In this document: in pieces, positions 32,490-43,896 of the stretch
Position numbering within the stretch: position 1 is the first letter of the stretch
Layout: each line of letters opens with the position of its first letter
NCBI RefSeq assembly: GCF_027579695.1
Contig: NC_083579.1
Span: 72,463,371 to 72,527,370 of the forward strand
Length of the DNA stretch: 64,000 nucleotides
Origin: Neoarius graeffei
Taxonomy: Eukaryota; Chordata; Actinopteri; Siluriformes; Ariidae
Direction of reading: 5' to 3'
Program-made: the position numbers and the translations under genes
The notes under the pieces: generated by a model
Told to the model about the DNA's origin: nothing
The model's database searches: none
Seen by the model: only the letters and a program-made list of their open reading frames with translations

Positions 32490-32858
32490 TCTCATCTCAT
32501 TATCTCTAGCCGCTTTATCCTGTTCTACAGGGTCGCAGGCAAGCTGGAGCCTATCCCAGCTGACTACGGGCGAAAGGCGGGGTACACCCTGGACAAGTCG
32601 CCAGGTCATCACAGGGCCGACACATAGACACAGACAACCATTCACACTCACACCTACGGTCAATTTAGAGTCACCAGTTAACCTAACCTGCATGTCTTTG
32701 GACTGTGGGGGAAACCGGAGCACCCGGAGGAAACCCACGTGGACACGGGGAGAACATGCAAACTCCACACAGAAAGGCCCTTGCCGGACACGGGGCTCGA
32801 ACCCAGAACCTTCTTGCTGTGAGGCAACAGTGCTAGCCACTACACCACCGTGCCGCCC
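32490..32858 (-). repeat. tRNA-derived SINE, unit 1 of the tandem block
   Basis: Near-consensus copy lacking about 10 bases of the GAATGTGAGTGTGAATG region (reads CATTCACACTCACACCTACG). It starts the SINE-unit-SINE-unit-SINE block. Confidence 0.92.
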
Positions 32859-35070
32859 ATCTATAATAAAATTAAATAAAAAAAAAAATTTCTGGTGTAA
32901 CTGCTGACACCTCACACTGCAGATGCCTTCAGTATGTTCAAAGATACTGTTTTTAAACAGTGAACTCCTGCCATTGCTGACCTTTGTGGTCGATGATAAA
33001 GAAGACTTCATCATCTGCAAGGAAGCTCTGGGCAAATGAATACACTACTGCTAGAAGGTACAGACTCCTAACTTCAAAAAAAAAAAATCAAGCCTTCTTT
33101 GGGGATAGTACTAAATTTTAAATTTAAAAAAATCCAGCCAACAATGAATTTTACATGAAATTCTTTCATAGTTGGCCAATCTGGGTTTGGTGTCAGGGGT
33201 TTGGTGTCAGAAGAAAGCTAACTTAAATGCACAATAAAATGGGGGTTACTGAGGAGATACACTCACCGGTCACTTTATTAGGAACACCCAGACATACACC
33301 TGCTGTTTTATGCCGTTCTCTAATCAGCCGATCCCTTGACAGTAGAACAATGCATCAAATCATGCAGATACAAATCAAGAGCTTCAGTGAATGTTCACTT
33401 CAAACGTCAAGTCAAGTCAAAGTCCCTCTCGTACCAGGATCTGGTCTTCCCAGACAGTCTCCTGTCCCAGTACTGCCCAACTCCTTGAGGCACAACGAGA
33501 TGCCCTGTGAACCTTTCTGCCAAGCTTTTTTTTTTTTTTTAAATAACAATGTGTAATAATAAATAATGTGCCGTTTATTCATATCTGTATTGTATCTGTT
33601 TAGAATACATTATCTATTAATTATGAATATTGATGATAATATGAATAATGGTTTAATATCAGAGTTTCCACGAATATGGCTCTTCTTCACCTGAGATCGA
33701 GGCTAAATATACATACTCTACTGATGTTAAAAATCCTAAATACTAATTGTTAAACTTATAATACTAAATATAAAGTCTCATCTCATCTCATTATCTCTAG
33801 CCGCTTTATCCTGTTCTACAGGGTCGCAGGCAAGCTGGAGCCTATCCCAGCTGACTACGGGCGAAAGGCGGGGTACACCCTGGACAAGTCATCAGGTCAT
33901 CACAGGGCTAACACATAGACACAGACAACCATTCACACTCACATTCACACCTACGCTCAATTTAGAGTCACCAGTTAACCTAACCTGCATGTCTTTGGAC
34001 TGTGGGGGAAACCGGAGCACCCAGAGGAAACCCACGCGGACACAGGGAGAACATGCAAACTCCGCACAGAAAGGCCCTCGCCGGCCACGGGGCTCGAACC
34101 CAGAACCTTCTTGCTGTGAGGCAACAGTGCTAGCCACTACACCACCATGCTGCCCATCTATAATAAAATTAAATTAAAAAAAACATTTCTGGTGTAACTG
34201 CTGACACCTCACACTGCAGATGCCTTCAGTATGTTCAAAGATACTGTTTTTAAACAGTGAACTCCTGCCATTGCTGACCTTTGTGGTCGATGATAAAGAA
34301 GACTTCATCATCTGCAAGGAAGCTCTGGGCAACTGAATACACTACTGCTAGAAGGTACAGACTCCTAACTTCAAAAAAAAAAAAAATCAAGCCTTCTTTG
34401 GGGATAGTACTAAATTTTAAATTTAAAAAAATCCAGCCAACAATGAATTTTACATGAAATTCTTTCATAGTTGGCCAATCTGGGTTTGGTGTCAGGGGTT
34501 TGGTGTCAGAAGAAAGCTAACTTAAATGCACAATAAAATGGGGGTTACTGAGGAGATACGCTCACCAGTCACTTTATTAGGAACACCCAGACATACACCT
34601 GCTGTTTTATGCCGTTCTCTAATCAGCCGATCCCTTGACAGTAGAACAATGCATCAAATCATGCAGATACAAATCAAGAGCTTCAGTGAATGTTCACTTC
34701 AAACGTCAAGTCAAGTCAAAGTCCCTCTCGTACCAGGATCTGGTCTCCCCAGACAGTCTCCTGTCCCAGTACTGCCCAACTCCTTGAGGCACAACGAGAT
34801 GCCCTGTGAACCTTTCTGCCAAGCTTTTTTTTTTAAAGTAACAATGTGTAATAATAAATAATGTGCCGTTTATTCATATCTGTATTGTATCTGTTTAGAA
34901 TACATTATCTATTAATTATGAATATTGATGATAATATGAATAATGGTTTAATATCAGAGTTTCCACGAATATGGCTCTTCTTCACCTGAGATCGAGGCTA
35001 AATATACATACTCTACTGATGTTAAAAATCCTAAATACTAATTGTTAAACTTATAATACTAAATATAAAG
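32859..35070. repeat. Tandem duplication, two ~0.92-kb units around SINEs
   Basis: Segment 32859-33775 recurs almost base for base as 34158-35070: both start ATCTATAATAAAATTAAAT, both contain TTGTGGTCGATGATAAAGAA and CACTTTATTAGGAACACC, and both end CTAAATATAAAGTCTCATC. SINEs in the same orientation lie before, between and after the units (32490, 33776, 35071), so the repeat period is about 1.29 kb. Unit content includes a truncated Tc1-like terminus (33262-33411) and a dispersed repeat (33412-33540). No gene. Confidence 0.93.
33776..34157 (-). repeat. tRNA-derived SINE, unit 2 of the tandem block
   Basis: Full-length copy without the 10-base deletion of its neighbours. It shares CTACGCTCAATTTAGAG with the SINEs at 26651, 38868 and 40685, a diagnostic variant. 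Confidence 0.92.
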
Positions 35071-35441
35071 TCTCATCTCATCTCATTATCTCTAGTCGCT
35101 TTATCCTTCTACAGGGTCACAGGCAAGCTGGAGCCTATCCCAGCTGACTATAGGCGAGAGGAGGGGTACACCCTGGACAAGTCGCCAGGTCATCACAGGG
35201 CTGACACATAGACACAGACAACCATTCACACTCACACCTACAGTCAATTTAGAGTCACCAGTTAACCTAACCTGCATGTCTTTGGACTGTGGGGGAAACC
35301 GGAGCACCCGGAGGAAACCCACACGGACACGGGGAGAACATGCAAACTCCGCACAGAAAGGCCCTCGCTGGCCCTGGGGCTCGAACCCAGGACCTTCTTG
35401 CTGTGAGGCAACAGCGCTAACCACTACACCACCGTGCTGCC
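35071..35441 (-). repeat. tRNA-derived SINE closing the tandem block
   Basis: Full-length copy that, like the first SINE of the block, lacks about 10 bases in the CATTCACACTCACACCTAC region. The sequence after it (CTAAATATAAAATATATAAG) restarts the unit's final words and then diverges. Confidence 0.92.
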
Positions 35442-36274
35442 CTAAATATAAAATATATAAGAAAATTTACTAACCTGAGATACAAAAAAAAAACCTTTTA
35501 CTTATAATACTAAATATTTGAGATATATGAGAAATAAGTCAAATACTATGATACTAATAGAGGAAGAATTATCTGGGACAAAGTGAAGGAAATAAACACC
35601 TAACTGATAAACGAAAAATGTAACTGTATTGTAATAATAATTGATTACAGGGAGTATTGTGAATTTAGATCATGATAAATAATAATAATAAAAAAAAAAA
35701 AGACCAGACACTCACTGGACACTTTATTAGGATCACCCATACCCGTACATACACCTGCTGTTTGATGCGATTCTCTAATCAGCCGATCCCCTGACGGCAG
35801 GACAATGCATCAAATCATGCAGATACAAATCAAGAGCTTCAGTTAGTTAATGCTCACAATGTTCAAACATCAGAATGGGGAAAAACTGTGATCTCAAAAA
35901 GTGTGACTTTCTTTCACTGTGGCATGGGTGTTGGTTTGATCCAGATGAGTAGTTTTGTTTTTTCAGAAACTGCTGATCTCCTGGGGTTCTCACACACAAA
36001 CAACAGTCTCTCGAGTTGACACAGAATGGTGTGAAGAACAAAAAACACTGAGTGAGTGAGTGAGCGACAGTTCTGCAAGTGGAAACAAACGCCTCGTTGA
36101 TAAGAGAGGTCAAAGGAAAATGGCCAGATTGGTTCGAGCTCTTTTGCCAGGAAGGATATAGCAACTCTTAGCAACTCTTTATAACCGTGGTGAGCAGAAA
36201 AGCATCTCAGCATGCAACAGCAGAACAGAAGACCACACTGGGTTCCAGTCCTGCAGCCAAGGACAGGAATCATA

Positions 36275-37539
36275 TGGCCCTTTTCCACTACCCTTTTTCA
36301 GCTCACTTCAGCTCGCTTCAGCTCACTTCAGCCCGACACGGCTCGCGTTTCGACTACCAAAAACCGGCACGACTCAGCTCGTTTCAGCCCTGCTTAGCCC
36401 CTAAAACTCGCACCGTTTTGGAGTGGGGCTGAAGCGAGCCAAACCGTGCTGACTGAGGTTGGGGGCGTGAGCAGACACTCCCCTGTGCACTGATTGGTGA
36501 GGAGGCGTGTCCTCACATGCCCACACACGCCCCGCGAGCACGCTGGGATCTGTAAACACCGCAAACCCGGAAGGAGAATAATTACGAATTACGAGAATTT
36601 CTGAAGCCTTATGCGCCTCGCCTCATCTATACACTCTTGCCAGTATCTGTTGGCGTTGTCGGTGACAACAAGCCACAGCACCAAGACCAGCAACACTAAC
36701 GACTCCATGTCCTCCATGTTTATTGTTTACTATCCGGGTCGTGAGACTACCGCTTAAAAGATCACTGAATCAGTGACATACAGAGCATCGTGGACGAGTT
36801 CGCGGAGCGCAAGGCTCGTCGTATGCCCTTCAAATAATGCGCGCAGTAGGCTATTGATGTTTTATTATAAGCCATGTACAGTATGTCACCTAATGTTTTT
36901 TTGTTTGAGTTACATGTTCGTTTGAAGGACTTAATGTACAAAATAACATAGTTGCACCCCGTAGTGTTGAAATTGGTAAACACAGTGCATTCAGTGAGGT
37001 TTGCACCGCCCTCCTTTTATTTCTGACTCTTCCTGTCACCGTTGCAACCTCTGAGCGCTCATTCGTATGCCCTTCAAATAATGTGCGCAGTATAGGCTAT
37101 TGATGTTTTATTATGAGCCATGTACAGTATCCTAATGTTTTTTGTTTCTGAGTTACATGTTCGTTTGAAGGACTTGATGTACTAAATAACATAGTTGCAC
37201 CCGGTAGTGTTGAAATTGGTAAACACCGCAGTTGCGGACATTTTGTAGCCTAAAATGATGTTATGATAAGCTTTAATAAAGGGCCCGGTCATTTGCCCCG
37301 CCCCCGGCCCTGCTCTGACTTGTTCCGCCACTGTCACTGATGTCACTGTTTGCGCTGCTTAACGACATCACGTGACGTCCACCCACTTTCGCTAACTCCA
37401 CCCAATGTGTCCACCCACTTCCAGCCAGCACGGTTCAGCGCGGTTGTAGTCGAAATGCAACTCCAACAGCCCCGCTCAGCTCGACTCAGCTCGACTCGGC
37501 ACGGCACGGCTCAGCCGCGTTTGTAGTGGAAAAGCGGCA
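36275..37539. mobile_element. PIF/Harbinger MITE, second copy, with internal insert
   Basis: Same family as 22000-22692, in inverse orientation: TGGCCCTTTTCCACTACCC on the left, AAAAGCGGCA on the right. Flanking trinucleotides are ATA and TTA, one mismatch. The mini-frame MEDMESLVLLVLVLWLVV is preserved on the minus strand (about 36585-36720). An extra block of about 570 bp (36768-37345) sits between two copies of a CACTGA-TCAGTGACAT-like sequence and is absent from the first element. Confidence 0.82.
36825..37225. repeat. Direct repeat of ~160 bp within the Harbinger insert
   Basis: The block from TATGCCCTTCAAATAATG to GAAATTGGTAAACAC occurs at about 36825-36983 and again at about 37066-37225 with few differences, separated by about 85 bp. 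It is non-coding. Possibly the long terminal or subterminal repeats of a small inserted element. Confidence 0.8.
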
Positions 37540-37589
37540 TTAGAATCAAGAACAAGTTCCTATTAAAGTGGCCCGTGAGTGTGTTTCAG

Positions 37590-38600
37590 TAGATGATATT
37601 TTATTGTTCTGAGCTGTAGTTTACGGCATTTGGAATGGTTTAAGTGTCCTTTTGCAAAATCTCGACATTTAATTCTCATAAGTAAGGAGTTATACTGGAC
37701 CTGCACTTCATTGGTTAAAGCCTGAAAAGCTGAAAATGAGTTTTCTTTCCCCCCAAAATGCTGTGCCAAAATATTTCCTGGGGTCACAGTGCATGTAAAG
37801 TCGACCAATTTTGGATCTGAACGTTCAGGTGATTATTTACACCTTCAAGGCAGCTTGCTTGAACTGCACATCAGTCAATTAACAAATCAGAAATGTGCCT
37901 ATGATTCCAATTTGGTGTGGAGTCCTTGGCTGCCTTCAGTTCTCTCCCCCTTCTAGATTTTTGCCCTGACAGTGACAAATTACTCCTCCGCTCGCTGAGA
38001 TTGGAAATTAAAAGCATTTAGAGTTGCTCATGCATTTATGCTAATGAGAAATTCAGATATGATTTGCATGCAAAAGAGGCCAGGCTGAAAGCTCATCATT
38101 TTCTCTCCTTGCTGCTACATGTTTTCACCTCCTTTTATTTTTTTTTTAACCAGTGCCGGGAGAGAAAGCACCGTGTGTGTGTGTGTTTCAAATTTGACCA
38201 AAGTTTCATTAGATGTGTGAAATCCAACTATAGGCTGATGGTTTATGCAATGTTTAGAAAACCCTGTTAACAGAATATTAACGCATTTTCACATTTAGTG
38301 CTACATTTTATACCTTTTAAAGGAGACAAAGCCAAATGAAAATGTCTTGATGTGATTTCATCTCTGTAAACATTTCAATTTAGTTGAGATTTGAAGTCAG
38401 GAATGAACAATATGTATTGAACATACGATTCCTTGGCTGATAGTAGAACACAGTTGATTACAGAAAAATCGCATATTTTTCACTTGTGAGTAACGTGTGA
38501 TCATGAAAAAAAGGGAAGGAAAAGAAAACACAGGAAGGTGCATTTCAGCATGTTCTGCCCTGAAATTGCTTGTGAACTCTAGTACACACCATGATGCCAT
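37590..38600. other. Unique-looking region; candidate conserved noncoding DNA
   Basis: No transposon sequence is recognised. From about 37850 to 38110 the DNA has enhancer-like content: GTCAATTAACAAATCAG, GCTCATGCATTTATGCTAAT, and ATTTGCATGCAAAAGAGG with octamer-like motifs (ATGCTAAT, ATTTGCAT). It has no usable frame. Composition and motif density resemble vertebrate conserved noncoding elements; conservation cannot be tested here. Confidence 0.35.
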
Positions 38601-38619
38601 TAGAATAGTCTGTGATCAT

Positions 38620-39690
38620 TTTAAAAATTAGCATGTGAAAATAAATGAATCATGGAAAAATGATACGAAGGAAAATACACAAAGATTCTGAAAAGAAACC
38701 CATGAAAATGAATTACTCAAAGCAGAAAGCAGTCAAAGTGAAAATTAACACCTCACTTGAAAAAAAAACATGAAAATATATGAATACTTGAAAACGTGAA
38801 AATGAATGATTCACGTGTCGTTAAAATTTAGAAAAATCACACATGACAATAGTTAAGTCACTGGAAAAGTCTCATCTCACCTCATTATCTTTAGCCGCTT
38901 TATCCTGTTCTACAGGGTCGCAAGCAAGCTGGAGCCTATCCCAGCTGACTACGGGCGAAAGGCGGGGTACACCCTGGACAAGTCGCCAGGTCATCACAGG
39001 TCTGACACATAGACACAGACAACCATTCACACTCACATTCACACCTACGCTCAATTTAGAGTCACCAGTTAACCTAACCTGCATGTCTTTGGACTGTGGG
39101 GGAAACCGGAGCACCCGGAGGAAACCCACACGGACACGGGGAGAACATGCAAACTCCACATAGAAAGGCCCTCGCCGGCCACGGGGCTCGAACCCGGACC
39201 TTCTTGCTGTGAGGCGACAGCGCTAACCACTACACCACCGTGCCGCCCCCCCACTGGAAAAGTAACAAGTGAAAATAAATGAGTTGGTGGAAAAAATAAA
39301 TGACATTTAGAAAACACGTGAAAATAAATGAATCAGGGAAGATTCACAGAAGACCTGTGAATATGGTTAACTTAACAAAGAATCATTTTGGAGAAAATCA
39401 TAAGGAAAAATCAATAAAATGTTGACTAAATCACATATGAAAGTAAATGAAACAATAGTATATCAAAAATATGACTATGCAAATCATTAGATGAATCACG
39501 TGAAAAACAAATCACTAGAGAAAAAATCATGTGTGGAAATAAGTGAATCATTGGAAAAATCACACATGAAATTAGATGTGAAAAATGAATTGGTGAAAAA
39601 AATCACATGGGGAAATAACCTAACCATGACAAAAACACATGTAAAAAAATTAATCATGGCAAAATCACATTTGATAGATAAACAAGAAGA
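38620..39690. repeat. Degenerate minisatellite (GAAAATAAATGAATCA-like), left part
   Basis: Irregularly repeated words such as CACATGTGAAAATAAATGAA, TCATGGAAAAATCAC and AATCACTAGAGAAAAAATC occur every 20-45 bases. The array resumes at 43305-43620 beyond the inserted elements and is also split by the SINE at 38868-39248. Confidence 0.65.
38868..39248 (-). repeat. tRNA-derived SINE in the minisatellite
   Basis: Full-length near-consensus copy. CACTGGAAAAG flanks both sides, a target duplication of minisatellite sequence. Confidence 0.93.
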
Positions 39691-40329
39691 CAGAGTCGTC
39701 TACATTCCCCGCCCGGTATACTAACTATATCCCAAGTTTCAAGATATTATTTGTCACATTTTTCAAGTTCTGCTGCAGGAAACCAACCCGACCTCTTTAC
39801 ACTGACCTCAGCAGCCCATGGCATAAACCCACCTTTGCCTTACCTTTGGTCCAGGTGAGCTAAAAATTAAAATTTCTCACATTTCTTAGTATCAAAAGGC
39901 ACATATGCTTTACTTGATCAACACATATACCAAGTTTCAAGACCGTACCACTCATAGTTTTCAAGTTCTGCTCTGAAAACAAAACCTACGAGACCAAGTC
40001 TGAAATTGTTTCTATGGAAACATGAAAAATTAAAATTTCTCAAATTTCTTAGTATGTAAAGGCACATCTACATCACCTTGTTAATATGTACAGTGGTGCT
40101 TGAAAGTTTGTGAACCCTTCAGAATTTTGTATATTTCTGCATAAATATGACCTGGAACATCATCAGATTTTCACACAAGTCCTAAGAGTAGATAAAGAGA
40201 ACCCAGTTAAACAAATGAGACAAAAATATTATACTTGGTCATTTATTTATTGAGGAAAATGATCCAATATTACATAACTGTGAGTGACAAAAGTATGTGA
40301 ACCTTTGCTTTCAGTATCTGGTGTGACCC

Positions 40330-41745
40330 CCTTGTGCAGCAATAACTGCAACTAAACGTTTGCGGTAACTGTTGATCAGTCCTGCACACCGGCTTGGAGG
40401 AATTTTAGCCCATTCCTCTGTACAGAACAGCTTCAACTCTGGGATGTTGGTGGGTTTCCTCACATGAACTGCTCACTTCAGGTCTTTCCACAATATTTCA
40501 ATTGGTTTATGGTCAGGACTTTGATTTGGCCATTCCAAAACATTAACTTTATTCTTCTTTAACCATTCTTTGGTCGAACGACTTGTGTGCTTAGGGTTGT
40601 TGTCTTGCTGCATGACACACCTTCTCTTGAGATTCAGTTCATGGACAGATGTCCTAACATTTTCCTTTAGAATTCACTGGTATAGGGTGGCATGGTGGTG
40701 TAGTGGTTAGCGCTGTTGCCTCACAGAAAGAAGGTTCCGGGTTTGAGCCCCGTGGCCGGTGAGGGCCTTTCTGCGTGGAGTTTGCATGTTCTCCCCGTGT
40801 CTGCGTGGGTTTCCTCCGGGTGCTCCGGTTTCCCCCCACAGTCCAAAGACATGCAGGTTAGGTTAACTGGTGACTCTAAATTGAGCGTAGGTGTGAATGT
40901 GAGTGTGAATGGTTGTCTGTGTCTATGTGTCAGCCCTGTGATGACCTGGCGACTTGTCCAGGATGTACCCCGCCTTTTGCCCGTAGTCAGCTGGGATAGG
41001 CTCCAGCTTGCCTGTGACCCTGTAGAAGGATAAAGCGGCTAGAGATAATCAGATGAGATGAGATGAGAATTCACTGGTATAATTCAGAATTCATTGTTCC
41101 ATCAATGATGGCAAGCCGTCCTGGCCCAGATGCAGCAAAACAGGTCCAAACCATGATACTACCACCACCATGTTCCCCAGATGGGATAAGGTTCTTATGC
41201 TGGAATGCAGTGTTTTCCTTTCTCCAAACATAACGCTTCTCATTTCAAACAAAAAGTTCTATTTTAGTCTCATCCGTCCACAAAACATTTTTCCAATAGC
41301 CTTCTGGCTTGTCCACGTCATCTTTAGCAAATTGCAGATGAGCAGCAATGTTCTTTTTGGAGAGCAGTGGCTTTCTCCTTGCAACCCTGCCATGCACACC
41401 ATTGTTGTTCAGTGTTCTCCTGATGGTGGACTCATGAACATTAACATTAGCCAGTGTGAGAGAGGCCTTCAGTTGCTTAGAGTTACCCTGGGGTCCTTTG
41501 TGACCTCACCAACTATTACACGCCTTGCTCTTGGAGTGATCTTTGTTGATCGACCACTCCTGGGGAGGGTAACAATGGTCTTGAATTTCCTTCATTTGTA
41601 CACTATCTGTCTGACTGTGGATTGGTGGAGTCCAAACTCTTTAGAGGTGGTTTTGTAACTTTTTCCAGCCTGATGAGCATCAACAACGCTTTTTCTGAGG
41701 CCCTCAGAAATCTCCTTTGTTCGTCCCATGATACACTTCCACAAA
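40330..41745 (-). pseudogene. Tc1-family transposase, broken by SINE
   Basis: On the minus strand the N-terminus is MGRTKEISEGLRKSVVDAHQ then FGLHQSTVRQIVYK, the first helix-turn-helix. Downstream traces of the second helix region and the first catalytic block are present with frameshifts. The SINE at 40685-41065 separates the middle from the C-terminal part (40340-40660). It cannot encode an enzyme. Confidence 0.85.
40685..41065 (+). repeat. tRNA-derived SINE inside Tc1
   Basis: Full-length copy with target duplication AGAATTCACTGGTATA (40669-40684 and 41066-41081). The SINE lies opposite to the transposase. The sister Tc1 at 57.5 kb has a SINE at the same site in the other orientation. Confidence 0.94.
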
Positions 41746-42480
41746 CATGTGTTGTGAAGATCAGACTTTGATAGATCCCTGTTCTTTAAATAAAACAGGG
41801 TGCCCACTCACACCTGATTGTCATCCCATTGACTGAAAACACCTGACTCTAATTTCACCTTCAAATTAACTGCTAATCCTAGAGGTTCACATACTTTTGC
41901 CACTCACAGATATGTAATATTGGATCATTTTCCTCAATAAATAAATGACCAAGGATAATATTTTCATCTCATTTGTTTAACTGGGTTCTCTTTATCTACT
42001 TTTAGGACTTGTGTGAAAATCTGATGATGTTTTAGATCATATTTATGCAGGAATATTGAAAATTCAAAAGGAGTCACAAACTTTCAAGCACCACTGTATA
42101 CCAAGTTTCAAATCTGTATTATGAATAGTTTTGGATATATGTGCTGGAAACGAACATTGCTCTTAGAAACTAAGTCAAAATCTATTTTTTATGTAAAAAT
42201 TTGAAAAATACTTTTTTTTTTTCAAAAAATCTAAAATAGCAAATGACACCAGTTCACATGTTGCTTTATATGTATACAAAGTTTCATGAAGATATCTTCA
42301 GTACTTTTAAACATATGGGCCGGAAACGAAAACATGACTGGACAGACAGCCGGACACACGGACGGAACCTGTTTCTATATCCCACGCCAAACTTTGTTTG
42401 GGCAGGGGATAATAAAAATCCTTAAATGTTTTTTTTTTCCCCAGAATTTAAGTTTAATAAATAATAATATATATTACATG

Positions 42481-42858
42481 GGGCGGCACGGTGGTGCAGT
42501 GGTTAGCACTGTTGTCTCACAGCAAGAAGGTCTGGGTTCGAGCCCCGTGGCCGGCGAGGGCCTTTCTGTGCGGAGTTTGCATGTTCTCCCCGTGTCCGCG
42601 TGGGTTTCCTCCGGGTGCTCCAGTTTCCCCCACAGTCCAAAGACATGCAGGTTAGGTTAACTGGTGACTCTAAATTGACCGTAGGTGTGAATGTGAGTGT
42701 GAATGGTTGTCTGTGTCTATGTGTCAGCCCTGTGATGACCTGGCGACTTGTCCAGGGTGTACCCTGCCTTTCGCCCGTAGTCAGCTGGGATAGGCTCCAG
42801 CTTGCCTGCGACCCTGTAGAACAGGATAAAGCGGCTACAGATAATGAGATGAGATGAG
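42481..42858 (+). repeat. tRNA-derived SINE inside the composite element
   Basis: Full-length copy starting GGGCGGCACGGTGGTGCAG after ATATATTACATG and ending in GATGAGATGAGA. It occupies the same relative place and orientation as the SINE at 13306-13680 in the forward composite copy. Confidence 0.92.
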
Positions 42859-43304
42859 ACGAGTGTTTTACTGAGAAATACACCACTCATATTTTTCATA
42901 TGAACGACATCTGGGACATGGAGATCCAAAACTGTGAAATAAATCTCTATCTGTCAGTCATGAGGAAATTGATAAATCAACTAAACTGTGCAATTCAAAA
43001 GCCTTTGTGACCTTTGGGCGCTTTCGATTTATTCAGCTTTGCAAAGAATTGGACTGCTCATTCAGAAAAAAAAAATTGTATGGTCATCCATTATCCAGTA
43101 CATAAAATATCCCGTATCATTATTAGAGCTGATTTGAATTTTTTTTCTTCAAAAATTCAAAATACGAAAAGGCACCAGGCCACATGTCACTTGATATGTA
43201 AACAAAGTTTCATGAAGATATCTTCAGTAGTTTTAAAGATATGGCCAGGAAACGAAAATGTGACCGGACGGTCACGTTTTCATTTGGGTGGGGGATAATT
43301 AAAG

Positions 43305-43617
43305 AAAAATCAAATGAAAATAAATAATTGTTACAAAATTCATGCATGAAGAAATCAAAATATTGAAAAATTACATGTGAGAAAATAAGTATCATTAGAA
43401 AAATCACATTCAATAAATGAATATTTGGTAAATCATGTGAAAGTGAATGAATCATGGCGTGTATAACCTAAATTAATCAAAAATCAGATTTGAAGAGCAA
43501 TATTGTGGTGAAATCACAAGTGGAAATAAATAAATAATTAGAAAAAAATCACCTGGGAATAAATAAATTACTGGAAAAATCACATGTGAAATAACTGAAT
43601 CATTGGAAAAATCAAAT

Positions 43618-43678
<61 letters not shown>

Positions 43679-43680
43679 AG
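43305..43680. repeat. Degenerate minisatellite, right part, and (GAAA)n
   Basis: AATCACATGTGAAATAACTG-type words continue the array of 38620-39690. The end at 43617-43678 is a clean GAAA tetranucleotide repeat of about 15 units. Confidence 0.75.
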
Positions 43681-43896
43681 ATTGCGGAAACCACATCATT
43701 AAAATCCACATCTTTAGAAAAAAAATGTGAAGAATCCTTATGTGTAAAACATATAACCTGATTAAAAATGTGTACATTTCTCAAGTGAGGTTCGTGTATC
43801 TTTTGTTATAAGATTACAGCCCTGATTTTATTTGACAAATATGTAGCTTGCCCTTTTGCTTCCTTTCCGTTGACTTTATGGGTTTTATTTTATCCG

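Larger units (their letters stand above)
35709..37581. mobile_element. DNA transposon remnant (CACTTTATTAGGAACACC ends) with Harbinger insert
   Basis: The left end reads CACTCACTGGACACTTTATTAG and the right end, reverse-complemented, CACTCACGGGCCACTTTAATAG. The internal part up to 36274 matches 63040-63590 (ACTGCTGATCTCCTGGGGTT, CAACAGCAGAACAGAAGA). The block recalls the 5' part of a Tc1/mariner-like transposase gene, but the catalytic part is deleted. Related termini occur at 33262 and 34561. Confidence 0.6.
40091..42096 (-). mobile_element. Tc1 element (CAGTGGTGCTTGAAAGTTTG ends) with SINE insert
   Basis: The terminal repeat CAGTGGTGCTTGAAAGTTTG on the left is mirrored by AAACTTTCAAGCACCACTG on the right, with TA on both sides. 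Same family as 57540-59864. Net length without the SINE is about 1.6 kb. Confidence 0.93.
39690..43301 (-). mobile_element. Composite repeat element, inverted copy, heavily nested
   Basis: It matches 12278-14660 in reverse: GAAGACAGAGTCGTCTACATT at the left mirrors GATGACTCTGTCTTCTTGG at 14628, and CATGAAGATATCTTCAGTA near 42290 mirrors 13855. It is interrupted by a Tc1 (40091-42096) and a SINE (42481-42858). An extra direct repeat of the CATGAAGATATCTTCAGTAG block at 43130-43301 is not in the forward copy. No coding gene. Confidence 0.6.

Noticed and set aside
32859-35070. CRISPR-like or regular repeat array
   Set aside because: Only two long units separated by SINEs; this is a tandem duplication in a eukaryotic genome, not short spaced repeats.
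43473-43784. ORF with FLSFFLSF repeats
   Set aside because: Translation of the (GAAA)n microsatellite on the reverse strand.
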